The notes: generated by a model not told the origin, from the sequence alone. A DNA stretch of 64,000 nt from Geodermatophilus saharensis (GCF_900188205.1 NZ_FZOH01000002.1:496001-560000); one strand, 5' to 3'; positions 53,336 through 62,357 are shown, counted from the stretch's first letter. Numbers and translations: made by a program.

Positions 53336-53372
53336 CGGAACGGCGGGTGCCCCACCGGCACCCGCCGTTCCG
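53336..53372 (+). terminator. Terminator after msrA
   Basis: CGGAACGGCGGGTGCC (53336-53351) pairs perfectly with 53357-53372 across a CCACC loop. The 16-bp stem starts 15 bases after the msrA stop. Confidence 0.8.
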
Positions 53373-53459
53373 CGTCTCCGGACGGTCCCGAGGGATCTCC
53401 CGGCCTCCCGGGACCGGTGCCCTGGCTCCCGGGTCACGGGGCGTCGGAGCCTCTGTCCG

Positions 53460-53482
53460 GCACGTCCCGCCGGGGGACGTGC
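53460..53482 (+). promoter_or_regulatory. Hairpin in the leader of the 53500 gene
   Basis: GCACGTCCC (53460-53468) and GGGACGTGC (53474-53482) form a 9-bp stem just before the GGAGGAGG ribosome-binding site, so it could affect translation. Low certainty. Confidence 0.35.
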
Positions 53483-53499
53483 GGAGGAGGGAGCTCCCG

Positions 53500-53880
53500 A
53501 TGTCGGCCGTCACCACCACCAGCGTCACCGACCGCACGCCCGCCCTGCGGGGTCTGGCTGCGCTCAGCGGCGTCCTGAACTGCCTGGCCTGGGGCGCGGT
53601 GGGCGCCTTCCCGGCGGTGGTCGTGCTGGGCCTGCCGCCGATCGTGGCGGCGCTCACCTGGCGTGCGCGGCCACGCACCGCCGCGGTGCTCGCCGGACTG
53701 CCCGCCGCGGTGGTGACGGTGTGGTGGGCGGCCTACTACAGCGCCAACGGGTTCGGCACGACGTCGGTGGCGCAGGAGGTCTGGTTCCTGCCGGCCGGCC
53801 CGGTCGCCGCGGCGCTGCTGGTCACGGTGGCTGCGACGGCGCTGCGCAACGGGTTCCGCCGCGGGGACACGCGGTCCTAG
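53500..53880 (+). CDS. Hypothetical membrane protein
   Basis: 126 residues with three or four hydrophobic segments (LAALSGVLNCLAWGAVGAF, VVVLGLPPIVAALTW, TAAVLAGLPAAVVTVWWAAYY, AGPVAAALLVTVAATALRNGF). No family is recognised. The ATG has GGAGGAGGGAG upstream. It lies 9 bases before the histidine kinase gene, so it may be part of the same operon, possibly as a target or accessory of the kinase (inference). Confidence 0.75.
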   Translation: MSAVTTTSVTDRTPALRGLAALSGVLNCLAWGAVGAFPAVVVLGLPPIVAALTWRARPRTAAVLAGLPAAVVTVWWAAYYSANGFGTTSVAQEVWFLPAGPVAAALLVTVAATALRNGFRRGDTRS

Positions 53881-53889
53881 CGTCCGGCC

Positions 53890-55719
53890 ATGGACCTGCT
53901 GGTCTACGTCGGCGGCGCGCTGGCCATCTGGGCGGTGACCGGCGCGCTGCTGACCCGCCGGCCACGGCATCCCGTCACCCTCACCCTGGCGGTGATGTCC
54001 GTGGCCTTGGGGCTGGCCCTGCTGACGCCGCTGGACGAGACCCACGGCAACGCCCTGTGGCTGCTCGGCCCGCCGGTGATGCTGGCCGTCCTCCTCGTCG
54101 TGTTCCCCGATGGTCCCCGGGGCCGCTGGTGGCGCCGGGTGCTGCGCTACCAGGTGGTCGTCCTGCTCTGGTCGACCGTGGCCGCGGTGCTCTGGCCCGA
54201 CGGGGGGCCTCCCCTGGGGGCGCTCGCGATCGGCCTGCCCCTGGCGCTGTTCCTCCCCATCGGCGTCGCCGCCGTCGTCTCCCTGGTCCGGCTCCGGCGG
54301 CGCTCGACCGGCAGCAGGCGGGTGCGCATCGGCCTGGTCCTCGCGGCCGGCGCCGCCGTCGCGTCGACCTACCTCCTCGCCGGGCCGGTGATGCTGGCCG
54401 TCCGCGGCGCCTGGCCGCAGGCGAGCCGGTTGCAGGACCTCTACGCCGTCGCCACCTTCGCGCTGTTGCCGGTCGCCGTGGGCCTGTCGGTGCTGGTCGA
54501 ACCCACCGCGTCCCGCCAGGCGCGGTGGGACCGCGTGTGGTCGGTCCTGCTCGGGGCCGGCGGTGCGTTGTTCACCGGGGGTGCCGTCGCCGGCGCCGTC
54601 GAGGTGGCGGACCCCGACGCCCCCGCCGCCGTGCTCGTGTGCGCGGCCGCACTGGCCGTCGCGGTGGCCGCTGCGGCCGCGGGGTGGGTGCACCGGCGGG
54701 GTTCCGCGCTGCGGCCGCCGTCCCCGGACCGGGCGACCACCGGGCTGCGCGACCTGGCCGCGCGGCTCGCCGCCGCGCCGGCGCCGGACGAGGTCCTCCC
54801 GCTCGTCGCCGCCACGGTGGGCACGACCCTCGAGCTGCAGGGCGCGGCCGTCGACGTCCAGGTCGGTCCCGCGCGGGAGCGGTTGGCCACCTGGGGCCGG
54901 CCGGACGGGCGCGAGCTCGAGCGGCCGCTGGAGCACGCCGGCCAGGTGGTCGGCCGGCTGGTGCTCGTGCCGCACCCGGACGGCGTCCCGGTGGACCTGT
55001 CCGCGCTCGACGAGCTGCTGGCACCGGTGGCCGCCGTCGTCGCCGCGGCCCGCCTGACCACCGAGCTCGAGCGCGCCCACGGCCGGCTGGTCCGCATCCG
55101 CGACGACGAGCGGGCCCGCCTGCGCGCCGACCTGCACGACGAGCTGAGCCCCTCGCTGTCCGGGGTGCGGCTGGCGGTGGCCGCCGCCCGCGAGCGGCTG
55201 GAGGCCGGGGACACCGACGGCGCGGCGGCGCTGCTGAGCAGGGTCGAGGACGAGACCAGCCGGGCGGGCGGGGTGGTCACCGGCATCCTGGAGGACCTCC
55301 GCCCCGACGACCTGGTGCGCCGCGGCCTGCTCGCCGCCGTGCGGGACCGGGCCGCGGCGCTGTCCCGCCCGGGTGCCTTCGAGGTGACCGTCGAGGCCGG
55401 CCCCGACCTGCCGGCGGTGACCCCGGAGACCGAGGTCGCCGTCTACCGCACCGCCACCGAGGCGGTGGCCAACGCCGCCCGCCACTCCGGTGGCCGGCAC
55501 TGCCGGGTGCGGCTCACCGCCGGCGACGGCGCCCTGGTGCTCGAGGTCGCCGACGACGGCACGGGCCTGCCCGCCACTGCGCCGCCGCGACCGGGCGGCG
55601 GGGTGGGCCTGCCCTCGATGGCCGCCCGCGCGGAGGCCGTGGGCGGCCGGCTGCGCGTGGGCACGCGGACCGACGGCGGCGCCGAGGTGCAGGCCCACTT
55701 CCCGGCGGGGACGCCGTGA
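53890..55719 (+). CDS. Membrane sensor histidine kinase (HisKA_3 / NarL-type)
   Basis: 609 residues. Residues ~1-250 hold about eight hydrophobic helices. A GAF-like region follows (DEVLPLVAATVGTTLELQGAAVDVQVGP). The HisKA_3 box is RADLHDELSPSLSGVRL (His416) and the ATPase domain has ATEAVANAARHSGG, DDGTGLP and GGGVGLPSMAARAEAVGG. The signal is unknown. The gene overlaps the response regulator start by 4 bases (GTGA). Confidence 0.93.
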   Translation: MDLLVYVGGALAIWAVTGALLTRRPRHPVTLTLAVMSVALGLALLTPLDETHGNALWLLGPPVMLAVLLVVFPDGPRGRWWRRVLRYQVVVLLWSTVAAVLWPDGGPPLGALAIGLPLALFLPIGVAAVVSLVRLRRRSTGSRRVRIGLVLAAGAAVASTYLLAGPVMLAVRGAWPQASRLQDLYAVATFALLPVAVGLSVLVEPTASRQARWDRVWSVLLGAGGALFTGGAVAGAVEVADPDAPAAVLVCAAALAVAVAAAAAGWVHRRGSALRPPSPDRATTGLRDLAARLAAAPAPDEVLPLVAATVGTTLELQGAAVDVQVGPARERLATWGRPDGRELERPLEHAGQVVGRLVLVPHPDGVPVDLSALDELLAPVAAVVAAARLTTELERAHGRLVRIRDDERARLRADLHDELSPSLSGVRLAVAAARERLEAGDTDGAAALLSRVEDETSRAGGVVTGILEDLRPDDLVRRGLLAAVRDRAAALSRPGAFEVTVEAGPDLPAVTPETEVAVYRTATEAVANAARHSGGRHCRVRLTAGDGALVLEVADDGTGLPATAPPRPGGGVGLPSMAARAEAVGGRLRVGTRTDGGAEVQAHFPAGTP

Positions 55720-56351
55720 CCACCCGCGTGCTGCTCGCCGACGACCACCCCATGTTCCGCGAGGGCCTGCGGGCGATGCTCGACGGCCGCCCTGCCTTCG
55801 CCGTGGTCGCCGTGGCCGCCAGCGGCGAGCAGGCCGTGGCCGCCGCCGAGCGGGAGCGGCCCGACGTCGCCGTCCTCGAGCTGCGCATGCCCGGCGGGGA
55901 CGGTGTCGCCGCCACCGCGGGCATCCGGCGGGTCAGCCCGGACACCCGGGTGCTGGTGCTCACCTCGTTCGACGGTGACCGCGAGGTCGCCGACGCGCTG
56001 GCCGCCGGCGCCCACGGCTACCTGCTGAAGTCCGCGGCGCCGTCCGAGATCGCCGACGCCGTGGCCGCCGTGGCCTCGGGCGCCTCGGTGCTCAGTGACA
56101 CCGTGCTGGCCACGATCGCCCGGCGCTCGGCCGTGCCGCGGTCACGGCCCTTCCCCCAGCTGACCGACCGGGAGTTCGACGTGCTCGAGGCGCTGGCCCA
56201 CGGCCTCGACACCGAGGCGACCGCCCGCCGGCTGGGCCTGTCGGGCAAGACCGTGCGCAACAACCTCTCCAGCGTGCTGGCCAAGCTCTGCGCCAGGGAC
56301 CGCGCTGCCGCCGTGGTGCTCGCCCACCAGGCGGGGGTGGGGCCGGGGTGA
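55716..56351 (+). CDS. NarL/FixJ-type response regulator with Glu at the phosphoacceptor site
   Basis: 211 residues. The receiver domain has ADDHPMFREGL (acidic pocket) and KSAAP (Lys). At the acceptor, where most members have LMDLRMP, it reads LELRMP, so Glu55 (codon GAG 55878-55880) replaces the phosphorylated Asp. Glu often mimics the phosphorylated state. The C-terminal LuxR-type HTH is intact (LTDREFDVLEALAHGLDTEATARRLGLSGKTVRNNLSSVLAKL). It is coupled to the kinase gene by a GTGA overlap. Target genes are unknown. Confidence 0.92.
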   Translation: MTTRVLLADDHPMFREGLRAMLDGRPAFAVVAVAASGEQAVAAAERERPDVAVLELRMPGGDGVAATAGIRRVSPDTRVLVLTSFDGDREVADALAAGAHGYLLKSAAPSEIADAVAAVASGASVLSDTVLATIARRSAVPRSRPFPQLTDREFDVLEALAHGLDTEATARRLGLSGKTVRNNLSSVLAKLCARDRAAAVVLAHQAGVGPG

Positions 56352-56381
56352 GCGTCTCCACGGCTGCGGCGCCGCCCGGGA

Positions 56382-56858
56382 TCAGGGCCGCGCGTCCGGG
56401 GCGTGCCAGTAGCCGGCCATGAGCTCGTGCGACCAGGCCGGCTGGCGCACCTCGCCGCGGGGGCCGAACTCGGCCATGTAGGGCTTGACGTCGAGCACGG
56501 GCGTGCCGTCGACGGCGTCGAGGGCCTGCACGGTCAGCGTGAGCCCGTCGACGCCGAGCAGCCGGCACACGGTGACCCCGATCCGGTTGGGGCGGCCCTT
56601 CCCGCGCTGGGCGAAGATGCCGACCTCGGGCCAGTCGGGGTTGCCGCGGGGCCGGCGGGCACCCGTCTGGACGGCGCCGGGGTCGACCCGGTCGAAGAGG
56701 TACACGACCTCGACGTGGGAGAACTCCTCGAGTCCGCGGAGGGCGTCCGGCCCGAACCGCGCGGGGTCCAGCGTGACCGTGGCGGTGACCGAGTCCCAGT
56801 CGTCGTCCAGCGGCTCGGTGCGCGGCGAGGCGACCCGGCCGATCGGTGCGACGTCCAC
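56382..56858 (-). CDS. TrmO/TsaA-like tRNA N6-methyltransferase
   Basis: 158 residues from GTG 56858 (a GTG at 56867 is an alternative). APIGRVASPR, GLEEFSHVEVVYLFDRVD, RGNPDWPEVGIFAQRGKGRPNRIGVTVCRLLGVDG and DGTPVLDVKPYMAEF match the TsaA/TrmO (UPF0066) family. Family members use SAM to methylate t6A37 in tRNA. It is convergent with the response regulator gene. Confidence 0.85.
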   Translation of the reverse strand: MDVAPIGRVASPRTEPLDDDWDSVTATVTLDPARFGPDALRGLEEFSHVEVVYLFDRVDPGAVQTGARRPRGNPDWPEVGIFAQRGKGRPNRIGVTVCRLLGVDGLTLTVQALDAVDGTPVLDVKPYMAEFGPRGEVRQPAWSHELMAGYWHAPDARP

Positions 56859-56922
56859 GGCGAGCACCCTGCCACGTCGCGGCGGCCCCCTCCGGACGCC
56901 GGCCGCCCCTAACCTCGATCGC

Positions 56923-58497
56923 GTGAGCCGAGACCACGACGAGCACGGCGGGTCCCCGGACCGCCCCCTCCCCGCGTGGCTCGACCCGCGCGGCGGCCGC
57001 CCGTCCCGTCCGCACCGTGCGCCCGCCGCCGACGGCGTCCGGCCGCCCACCGGCGGCCGCCGCCGGACCGCCCGCGGCGTGGTGGTCGCCCGGTCGGTCG
57101 CCGCCGTGCTGTCGGCGCTGCTGCTGGCCGGCAGCGGATGGGGCTGGTACCTCGGCCGGGTCGCCGAGGCCACGGTCAACCGCACCGACGCCATCCCCGC
57201 CGACGGCAACGACGATTCCGCGGACGCCCCGGAGGCGATGAACCTGCTGCTGGTCGGCAACGACAGCCGCGCCGCCCTGACCCCCGAGCAGCTGGCCGAG
57301 CTCAGCGCCGGCGTGGACTCCGGGATCAACACCGACACGATGATCCTGGTGCACGTGCCGGCCGACGGGTCGCGCGCCTCGTTCGTCTCCTTCCCGCGCG
57401 ACTCCTACGTGGAGATCCCGGGCTACGGGATGGACAAGCTCAACTCGGCCTACGCCCACGGCTACGCGGAGGTCGACGAGTCCGCGCCGGTGGAGGAGAA
57501 GGAGGCCGCCGGCGCCCAGCTGCTCATCCGCACGATCAGCCAGCTCTCCGGCCTGCGGATCGACCACTACGCCGAGGTCGACCTGCTCGGCTTCTTCGAG
57601 CTGACCAGCGTCGTCGGCGGCGTCACGGTCAACCTCTGCTACGCCGTGGACGACTCGGAGTACTCCGGCGCGGTGTTCCCCGCCGGCGAGCAGACCATCT
57701 CCGGCGCCGAGGCGCTGGCCTTCGTCCGCCAGCGGCACGGCGTGCGCCCGGACGGCAGCACCGCCCTCCCCCGCGGCGACCTCGACCGCATCGTGCGCCA
57801 GCAGGTGTTCATCGGCGGCGTGCTCCGCAAGGTCCTGTCCCAGGACGTGCTGCTCGACCTGGGCACGCAGCGGCAGCTGGTCGAGGCGGCGTCGAGGTCG
57901 CTGACCGTCGACGAGGACCTCCGGCTGCTCGACCTGGCCCAGCAGCTGCAGTCGGTGACCCCGGGCGACATCGACTTCCAGACCGTGCCGATCGTGGAGG
58001 CCGACGACCGCGACGAGGAGGGCCGCTCGATCGTGCGGCTGGCCGACGAGGAGACGCTGCACCGGTTCTTCGCCACCCTGTCCGAGGAACCCGAGGCGCC
58101 GGCCCCCGCACCGGAGGCGCCGGCCACCGTGGCGCCGTCGGAGGTGTCGGTCGCCGTCTACAACGGCTCGGGCACCTCCGGCCTGGCCGCCGAGGCCACC
58201 GCCGACCTCGAGGCCGCCGGCTTCGTCGTCACCGAGACCGGCAACGCCGACAGCAGCGACTACGAGCGAACCGTGATCCGGCACGCCGCCGGGGACGAGG
58301 CGTCGGCCGCCACGCTGGCCGCGCAGGTCCCCGGGGCCGCCGTCGAGGTCAGCGAGGACGCCGACAGCGGCACCGTTCAGCTGGTCCTGGGCAGCGACTT
58401 CACCGGCATCGGGCAGCCGACCGAGCCGGCCGAACCCGCCGGCGAGAGCACCGCCGAGGAGCCGCGGACGGCGGCTGACACCGGCTGCATCAACTGA
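56923..58497 (+). CDS. LytR-CpsA-Psr (LCP) family protein with LytR_C domain
   Basis: 524 residues. A Pro/Arg-rich cytoplasmic tail precedes one helix (VVVARSVAAVLSALLLAGSGWGWYLG). The LCP domain follows: MNLLLVGNDSR, TDTMILVHVPADGSRASFVSFPRDSYVEIPGYG, LLGFFELTSVVGGVTVNL and FVRQRHGV...GDLDRIVRQQ. These enzymes attach glycopolymers (arabinogalactan, teichoic-type or capsular) to peptidoglycan. The C-terminal VSVAVYNGSGTSGLAAEATADLEAAGFVV is LytR_C. The GTG at 56923 is preferred by position. The protein is a type II membrane protein with its active domain outside. Confidence 0.93.
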   Translation: MSRDHDEHGGSPDRPLPAWLDPRGGRPSRPHRAPAADGVRPPTGGRRRTARGVVVARSVAAVLSALLLAGSGWGWYLGRVAEATVNRTDAIPADGNDDSADAPEAMNLLLVGNDSRAALTPEQLAELSAGVDSGINTDTMILVHVPADGSRASFVSFPRDSYVEIPGYGMDKLNSAYAHGYAEVDESAPVEEKEAAGAQLLIRTISQLSGLRIDHYAEVDLLGFFELTSVVGGVTVNLCYAVDDSEYSGAVFPAGEQTISGAEALAFVRQRHGVRPDGSTALPRGDLDRIVRQQVFIGGVLRKVLSQDVLLDLGTQRQLVEAASRSLTVDEDLRLLDLAQQLQSVTPGDIDFQTVPIVEADDRDEEGRSIVRLADEETLHRFFATLSEEPEAPAPAPEAPATVAPSEVSVAVYNGSGTSGLAAEATADLEAAGFVVTETGNADSSDYERTVIRHAAGDEASAATLAAQVPGAAVEVSEDADSGTVQLVLGSDFTGIGQPTEPAEPAGESTAEEPRTAADTGCIN

Positions 58498-58513
58498 GCT
58501 CAGGCGCCCGAGC

Positions 58514-59410
58514 TCAGACGCCGTGTCGCTCGGCGACCGCCGTGGCCACCACGAGGTCCTGCCAGGACATGCCGACGGTCTTCACGACGAGCGGCCGGTC
58601 GGCGGGCACGGCCGCCGCACCGGTCACGACGTCGCGCAGCGGCACCAGCGCGGCCGGGTCCAGGGCCCCCTCCGCGACGGCCAGGACGACGTCGCCGGCC
58701 TCGCGCAGCGCGGTCGCGACGTCCTCCACGACCACGGTGGCGCGGCCGAGCAGCACGGCGTCGAGCTCGCGGGCGTCGGGCTCGTGGGAGCCGACGGCGA
58801 CCACGACGGCGTCGTCGCGGAGCAGGGCGGGGTCGAACAGCGGCTCCCGCGCCGAGGTCGCGCAGACGACGACGTCGGCCGTGCGGAGGACCGCCGCGGC
58901 CCGCGGTGACCCGAGCGCCACGGCGTCGAGCGGGGTGCGGGACGGGTCGCGGACGAGGTGGGTGGTCTCCCCCAGCGGGCGGACGGCGGCCAGCGTGGCG
59001 ACGTGGCCGGTGGCCTGCGGTCCGGCGCCGGCCACCGCGACGCGCAGGGGGCGGTCGGGCAGCCGCGGCAGGACGGCGGCCACCGACACCGCCGGGGTGC
59101 GCAGCGTCGTCAGCGCGGTGCCGTCGAGCACCGCGCGCAGCGCGAGGGTGTCGGCGTCGAAGAGCAGGTAGGCGGCCTGGACGCGGGGCAGCCCGCGGGC
59201 GGGGTTGCCCGGGGCGACGGTCACGACCTTCACGCCGGCCGCGGCGGCCGCCCCCGACGGCATGAGCAGGAACTGGCCGCGGGTCAGGGGGACCGGCACG
59301 CGCGGCGGGTCGGCGGCGGGGTCGAGCCCGCCGCGCAGCGCGTCGGTGACCGCCCGCACCGCGGCGGCGGGGCCGAGCGCCGCCACGTCGTCGGCGTCGA
59401 GGACCCTCAC
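58514..59410 (-). CDS. Ornithine cyclodeaminase / mu-crystallin family protein
   Basis: 298 residues. VRVLDADDVAALGPAAAVRAVTDALRGG, GGQFLLMPSG-like TRGQFLLMPSGAAAAAGVKVVTVAPGN and VAVAGAGPQATGHVATLAAV (NAD-binding) are family motifs. VKTVGMSWQDLVVATAVAERHG is the C-terminal block. Next to a proline-racemase-type gene (GTGA overlap), it most likely reduces delta-1-pyrroline-2-carboxylate in hydroxyproline catabolism rather than deaminating ornithine. This is inference from context. Confidence 0.85.
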   Translation of the reverse strand: MRVLDADDVAALGPAAAVRAVTDALRGGLDPAADPPRVPVPLTRGQFLLMPSGAAAAAGVKVVTVAPGNPARGLPRVQAAYLLFDADTLALRAVLDGTALTTLRTPAVSVAAVLPRLPDRPLRVAVAGAGPQATGHVATLAAVRPLGETTHLVRDPSRTPLDAVALGSPRAAAVLRTADVVVCATSAREPLFDPALLRDDAVVVAVGSHEPDARELDAVLLGRATVVVEDVATALREAGDVVLAVAEGALDPAALVPLRDVVTGAAAVPADRPLVVKTVGMSWQDLVVATAVAERHGV

Positions 59411-60423
59411 CGCAGCACGAACCCGGGGACCAGCGGGTCGTGCGGGTCGATCGAGAACAGGTGCTCGCCGGTGCGGTGGGCGGTGCCGGTGACCCGGGGG
59501 ACGACGGCGGCGCGCCCGCCGACGTCGAGGCGGTCGAGCACCGCGCCGGTGAACGTGCTGCCGACGATCGACCCGTGCCGGAGCACGGTGCCCGCCCGCA
59601 GCCGGCCCTCCGCGTCGAGCACCGCCAGCCGGGCGGAGGTGCCCGAGCCGCACGGGGAGCGGTCGACCTCCCCGTCGGCGAAGACCGCCACGTTGCGCTG
59701 CCGCACCTCGCCGTCGGCGTCGCCGAGCTCGTCGAACCAGATGGTGCCGTAGACGCCGTCCTGCCGCGGGTCGTCGGGGTGGCGGGCGTGCTCGGAGCCG
59801 TCCAGTGCCCACTTCACCTCCCGGCCGAGGGCGATGAGGTCACCGAGGTGCTCCGGGGTGACCGACAGGCGCAGCTGCGCGGCCGGCAGCGTCGCGTAGG
59901 TGGCGCCGCCGTAGGCCACCGTCACGGTCACCTCGCCGCGGGTGGTGGTCACCGGCACGCCGGTGGCGACCACCCAGCTGGGCACGTTGACGAAGTCGAC
60001 AGCGACCACCCGCCCGTCCTCGCGGTGCACCCGGGCGGTCACCCGGCCCGACGGCACGTCCACCACGACGTCGACGCTGCCGGTTCCCGGTGCCGCCACC
60101 CGGCCGGACTCGACCGCCCACACGCCGAGCGCGATCGTGCCGTGGCCGCAGGCGGTGGAGAACCCGTCCTTGTGCCAGAACAGCACGCCGAGGTCGGCGC
60201 CGTCGTCGTCGGGCGGGACGAGGAACCCGCCGTACATGTCGGCGTGCCCGCGCGGCTCGGAGCACAGCACCGCCCGCAGCGCCTGCACGTCGGGGTCCCC
60301 GATCGCCCGCGCCCGCCGGTCGGCCACCGTCGTCCCCGGGATGGGCACGGGCGGGTCGACCACGATCCGGAAGGGCTCGCCGCCCGTGTGGTAGTCCGTC
60401 GTCGCGATCGTCGCCGGCAGCAC
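59407..60423 (-). CDS. Proline racemase / hydroxyproline epimerase family protein
   Basis: 338 residues. Both catalytic Cys are present: STACGHGTIALG in the first half and DRSPCGSGTSAR in the second. Two Cys favour a racemase or 4-hydroxyproline 2-epimerase over trans-3-hydroxyproline dehydratase (Thr at the second site). DYHTGGEPFRIV at the start and MYGGFLVPP are further family motifs. GTG start at 60423. Coupled with the cyclodeaminase-family gene it forms a small hydroxyproline or proline catabolic pair. Confidence 0.88.
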   Translation of the reverse strand: MLPATIATTDYHTGGEPFRIVVDPPVPIPGTTVADRRARAIGDPDVQALRAVLCSEPRGHADMYGGFLVPPDDDGADLGVLFWHKDGFSTACGHGTIALGVWAVESGRVAAPGTGSVDVVVDVPSGRVTARVHREDGRVVAVDFVNVPSWVVATGVPVTTTRGEVTVTVAYGGATYATLPAAQLRLSVTPEHLGDLIALGREVKWALDGSEHARHPDDPRQDGVYGTIWFDELGDADGEVRQRNVAVFADGEVDRSPCGSGTSARLAVLDAEGRLRAGTVLRHGSIVGSTFTGAVLDRLDVGGRAAVVPRVTGTAHRTGEHLFSIDPHDPLVPGFVLR

Positions 60424-60488
60424 ACCGGCACCCTGCCACGCCGGCGGTGCGCGACCGCCCTCCGCGACCCCCGGCCGGTGGCCACGCG

Positions 60489-60528
60489 CGACGACGCCCC
60501 CGCCGCGGTCGCGGCGGGGGCGTCGTCG
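60489..60528 (-). terminator. Terminator between the DUF4389 and proline racemase genes
   Basis: Bases 60489-60506 (CGACGACGCCCCCGCCGC) pair over 18 bp with 60511-60528 across a GGTC loop. The stem follows the stop of the DUF4389 gene on the minus strand. Confidence 0.75.
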
Positions 60529-60535
60529 TGCGCGG

Positions 60536-62146
60536 TCAGGTCCCCGACCGCCCCGTCACCGGCAGGTCCGGCTCGGTGCCCCGCGGGCTCGGCACCACCG
60601 GCCGGCCGGTCGCGGGGACCGGGCCGGACGGCGGCAGCGGCCGCGCCCCGTGCACCGCCAGCCCGATCAGCAGCCCGCCGACCAGCAGCAGCACCGCGCC
60701 GACCCCGAGCAGCCCGACGGAGAACCAGGTGAGCCCGGGCAGCGTGGCCCCGGCCCGGACGTCGGCCGCCACCCCGGCGCCGCCGTCGGCCCGCATGACC
60801 ACCACCGTCCAGTTGCCCTGGTCGGGACGCCAGTCGATCACCTGGGTGCCGGTGCCGCTGGCCTCGACGGTCCAGATGCCGGCCTCCGTCGGCGGGACGG
60901 CGGGCGCGCCGCCGGCCACGTCGTCGGTCACCCACGTCCGGTCGTCGTCCCAGATCCCCCACCCGGTGTCCAGGTCCTCCACGGTCGCGTGCCCCACGCC
61001 GCGCAGGTACCGCTCGACGTCGGCGGTCGGGGCCACCCCGACGAACAGCTCGTCGCCCGGGTCGGCGGGGGTGACCTCCACGCGCGCCGTCCCGAGCAGC
61101 TCGTCGACCACCCACTCCAGGCCGTCGCCCTCGAACACCATGCCGTCGGTCGTCACGGCGTTGCGGTCGGTGTCCACCGACGCCGCGGGCGCGAGCAGCA
61201 CGCCGTCGGCGTCGCGCTCGGCCCGGTCGGCCCACAGGAGCGTGCCGCCGGCGACCAGCGGGCCGGTCGCGGCGAACACCAGCACCGAGCCGACCACCAC
61301 CGCGGTGACCCGTCCCGCGGTCCACCGGCTCGGCGGCGCGGCGGCGAGCGGTGCGGCGGACGCCGGCGGCGAGGCGACCGGCGTCGCCGGGGCGCCGGCC
61401 GGGGACGGACCGACGGGCGGGGGCGCCACGGGCACCGACCCGGGGTCCGTGCCGCCCAGGTCCAGCCGGAACGGCGGGTAGGCGTCGGTCAGCAGCAGCG
61501 CGTAGGCGGTCACCCGCCACGCCCAGCGGTCCATGCCGAGGACGAAGTCGTAGATCGGCACGGGGTAGCGCCCGCGGACGAGCAGGACGACGCCGGCGAC
61601 GAACACCAGCAGGGCCACCAGGCCGCCGAAGCCCCAGCTGTCGTCCCAGACGCCGTCCCCGTCCCAGGACCCGGTGCCCAGCCACACGCCGCCGCCCACG
61701 AACACGGCCAGCACGAGGTAGTGCGGCAGCGCCAGCAGCCACCACTTGACCAGCACCAGCCCGCGGGAGAGCCGCTCCGGGTAGGGCACGTCGAGGTGCG
61801 CCGGGGAGCCGGGCACGTCGGCGAGGGTGAACGGCGGGTACCGGTCGGTGCCCAGCGCCATGTAGCCGTAGTGCTGCACGCGCCACGTCCAGCGCAGCAC
61901 GCCCACGGTGAAGTCGAACAGCGGGCGCGGGTAGCGCCCGGTGACCAGGATCGCGAAGAACGCGGCGACGGTGACGACGCAGACCGCCACCCACAGGAAC
62001 GTCAGCACCACGTAGTGCGGCACCAGCAGCAGCCACTTGACCAGCCAGAGCCCGCGCGACAGCCGCGCGTCCAGCAGCCCGTCGACGCGGACCGGGTACG
62101 GCGGACGGCTCCCGGGTGGGGCCGTCGGAGACACGTGCTCGCTCAC
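60536..62146 (-). CDS. DUF4389 domain membrane protein (two DUF4389 units)
   Basis: 536 residues from GTG 62146, which has GAGGAGG at ~6 bases. Two DUF4389 units occur, each with an RLSRGL(W/V)LVKW(L/W)LL helix and an RYP(R/V)P(L/I)(F/Y)DF motif (residues ~30-110 and ~125-250). A Pro/Ala-rich linker leads to another helix, an extracytoplasmic domain with DUF3153/lipid-binding-like beta strands, and a final helix near the C-terminus. The function is unknown. It is divergent from the Acg-like gene. Confidence 0.82.
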   Translation of the reverse strand: MSEHVSPTAPPGSRPPYPVRVDGLLDARLSRGLWLVKWLLLVPHYVVLTFLWVAVCVVTVAAFFAILVTGRYPRPLFDFTVGVLRWTWRVQHYGYMALGTDRYPPFTLADVPGSPAHLDVPYPERLSRGLVLVKWWLLALPHYLVLAVFVGGGVWLGTGSWDGDGVWDDSWGFGGLVALLVFVAGVVLLVRGRYPVPIYDFVLGMDRWAWRVTAYALLLTDAYPPFRLDLGGTDPGSVPVAPPPVGPSPAGAPATPVASPPASAAPLAAAPPSRWTAGRVTAVVVGSVLVFAATGPLVAGGTLLWADRAERDADGVLLAPAASVDTDRNAVTTDGMVFEGDGLEWVVDELLGTARVEVTPADPGDELFVGVAPTADVERYLRGVGHATVEDLDTGWGIWDDDRTWVTDDVAGGAPAVPPTEAGIWTVEASGTGTQVIDWRPDQGNWTVVVMRADGGAGVAADVRAGATLPGLTWFSVGLLGVGAVLLLVGGLLIGLAVHGARPLPPSGPVPATGRPVVPSPRGTEPDLPVTGRSGT

Positions 62147-62238
62147 GGCACACCTCCTCGGCCGCCGCGACGGCCCGGAGCGTCTCCCCGGTGCAGGCGG
62201 CCGACCCGAGCCTCGCGACCCCGGCGGGCCGGGGACAC

Positions 62239-62273
62239 GGACCAAAGGGGCCGGCACGGGGGACGTTGGTCGC
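62239..62273. promoter_or_regulatory. Candidate DosR/DevR-like boxes upstream of the Acg-like gene
   Basis: GGGACGTTGGTCGC (62260-62273) matches the DosR half-site pair GGGAC-N4-GTCCC at 9 of 10 core positions. GGACCAAAGGGGCC (62239-62252) is a looser match 21 bp upstream. Both lie about 85-120 bases before the Acg-like start. Their relevance rests on the downstream genes, which belong to the DosR regulon in M. tuberculosis. Confidence 0.4.
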
Positions 62274-62357
62274 TGCCCCCGGTGACCGCGGGCCCCGGTG
62301 CGGAGCCCTCCGCGCGCCCGACGCTGGGGCGAGACACCGTCCGGGAGGAGTCGCACC

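Noticed and set aside
53890-56351. The two-component pair as the DosS/DosR system for the Acg/Rv1733c genes
   Set aside because: The kinase has a multi-helix membrane region rather than the haem-GAF pair of DosS, and the regulator lacks the phosphoacceptor Asp. There is no direct link to the downstream pair.
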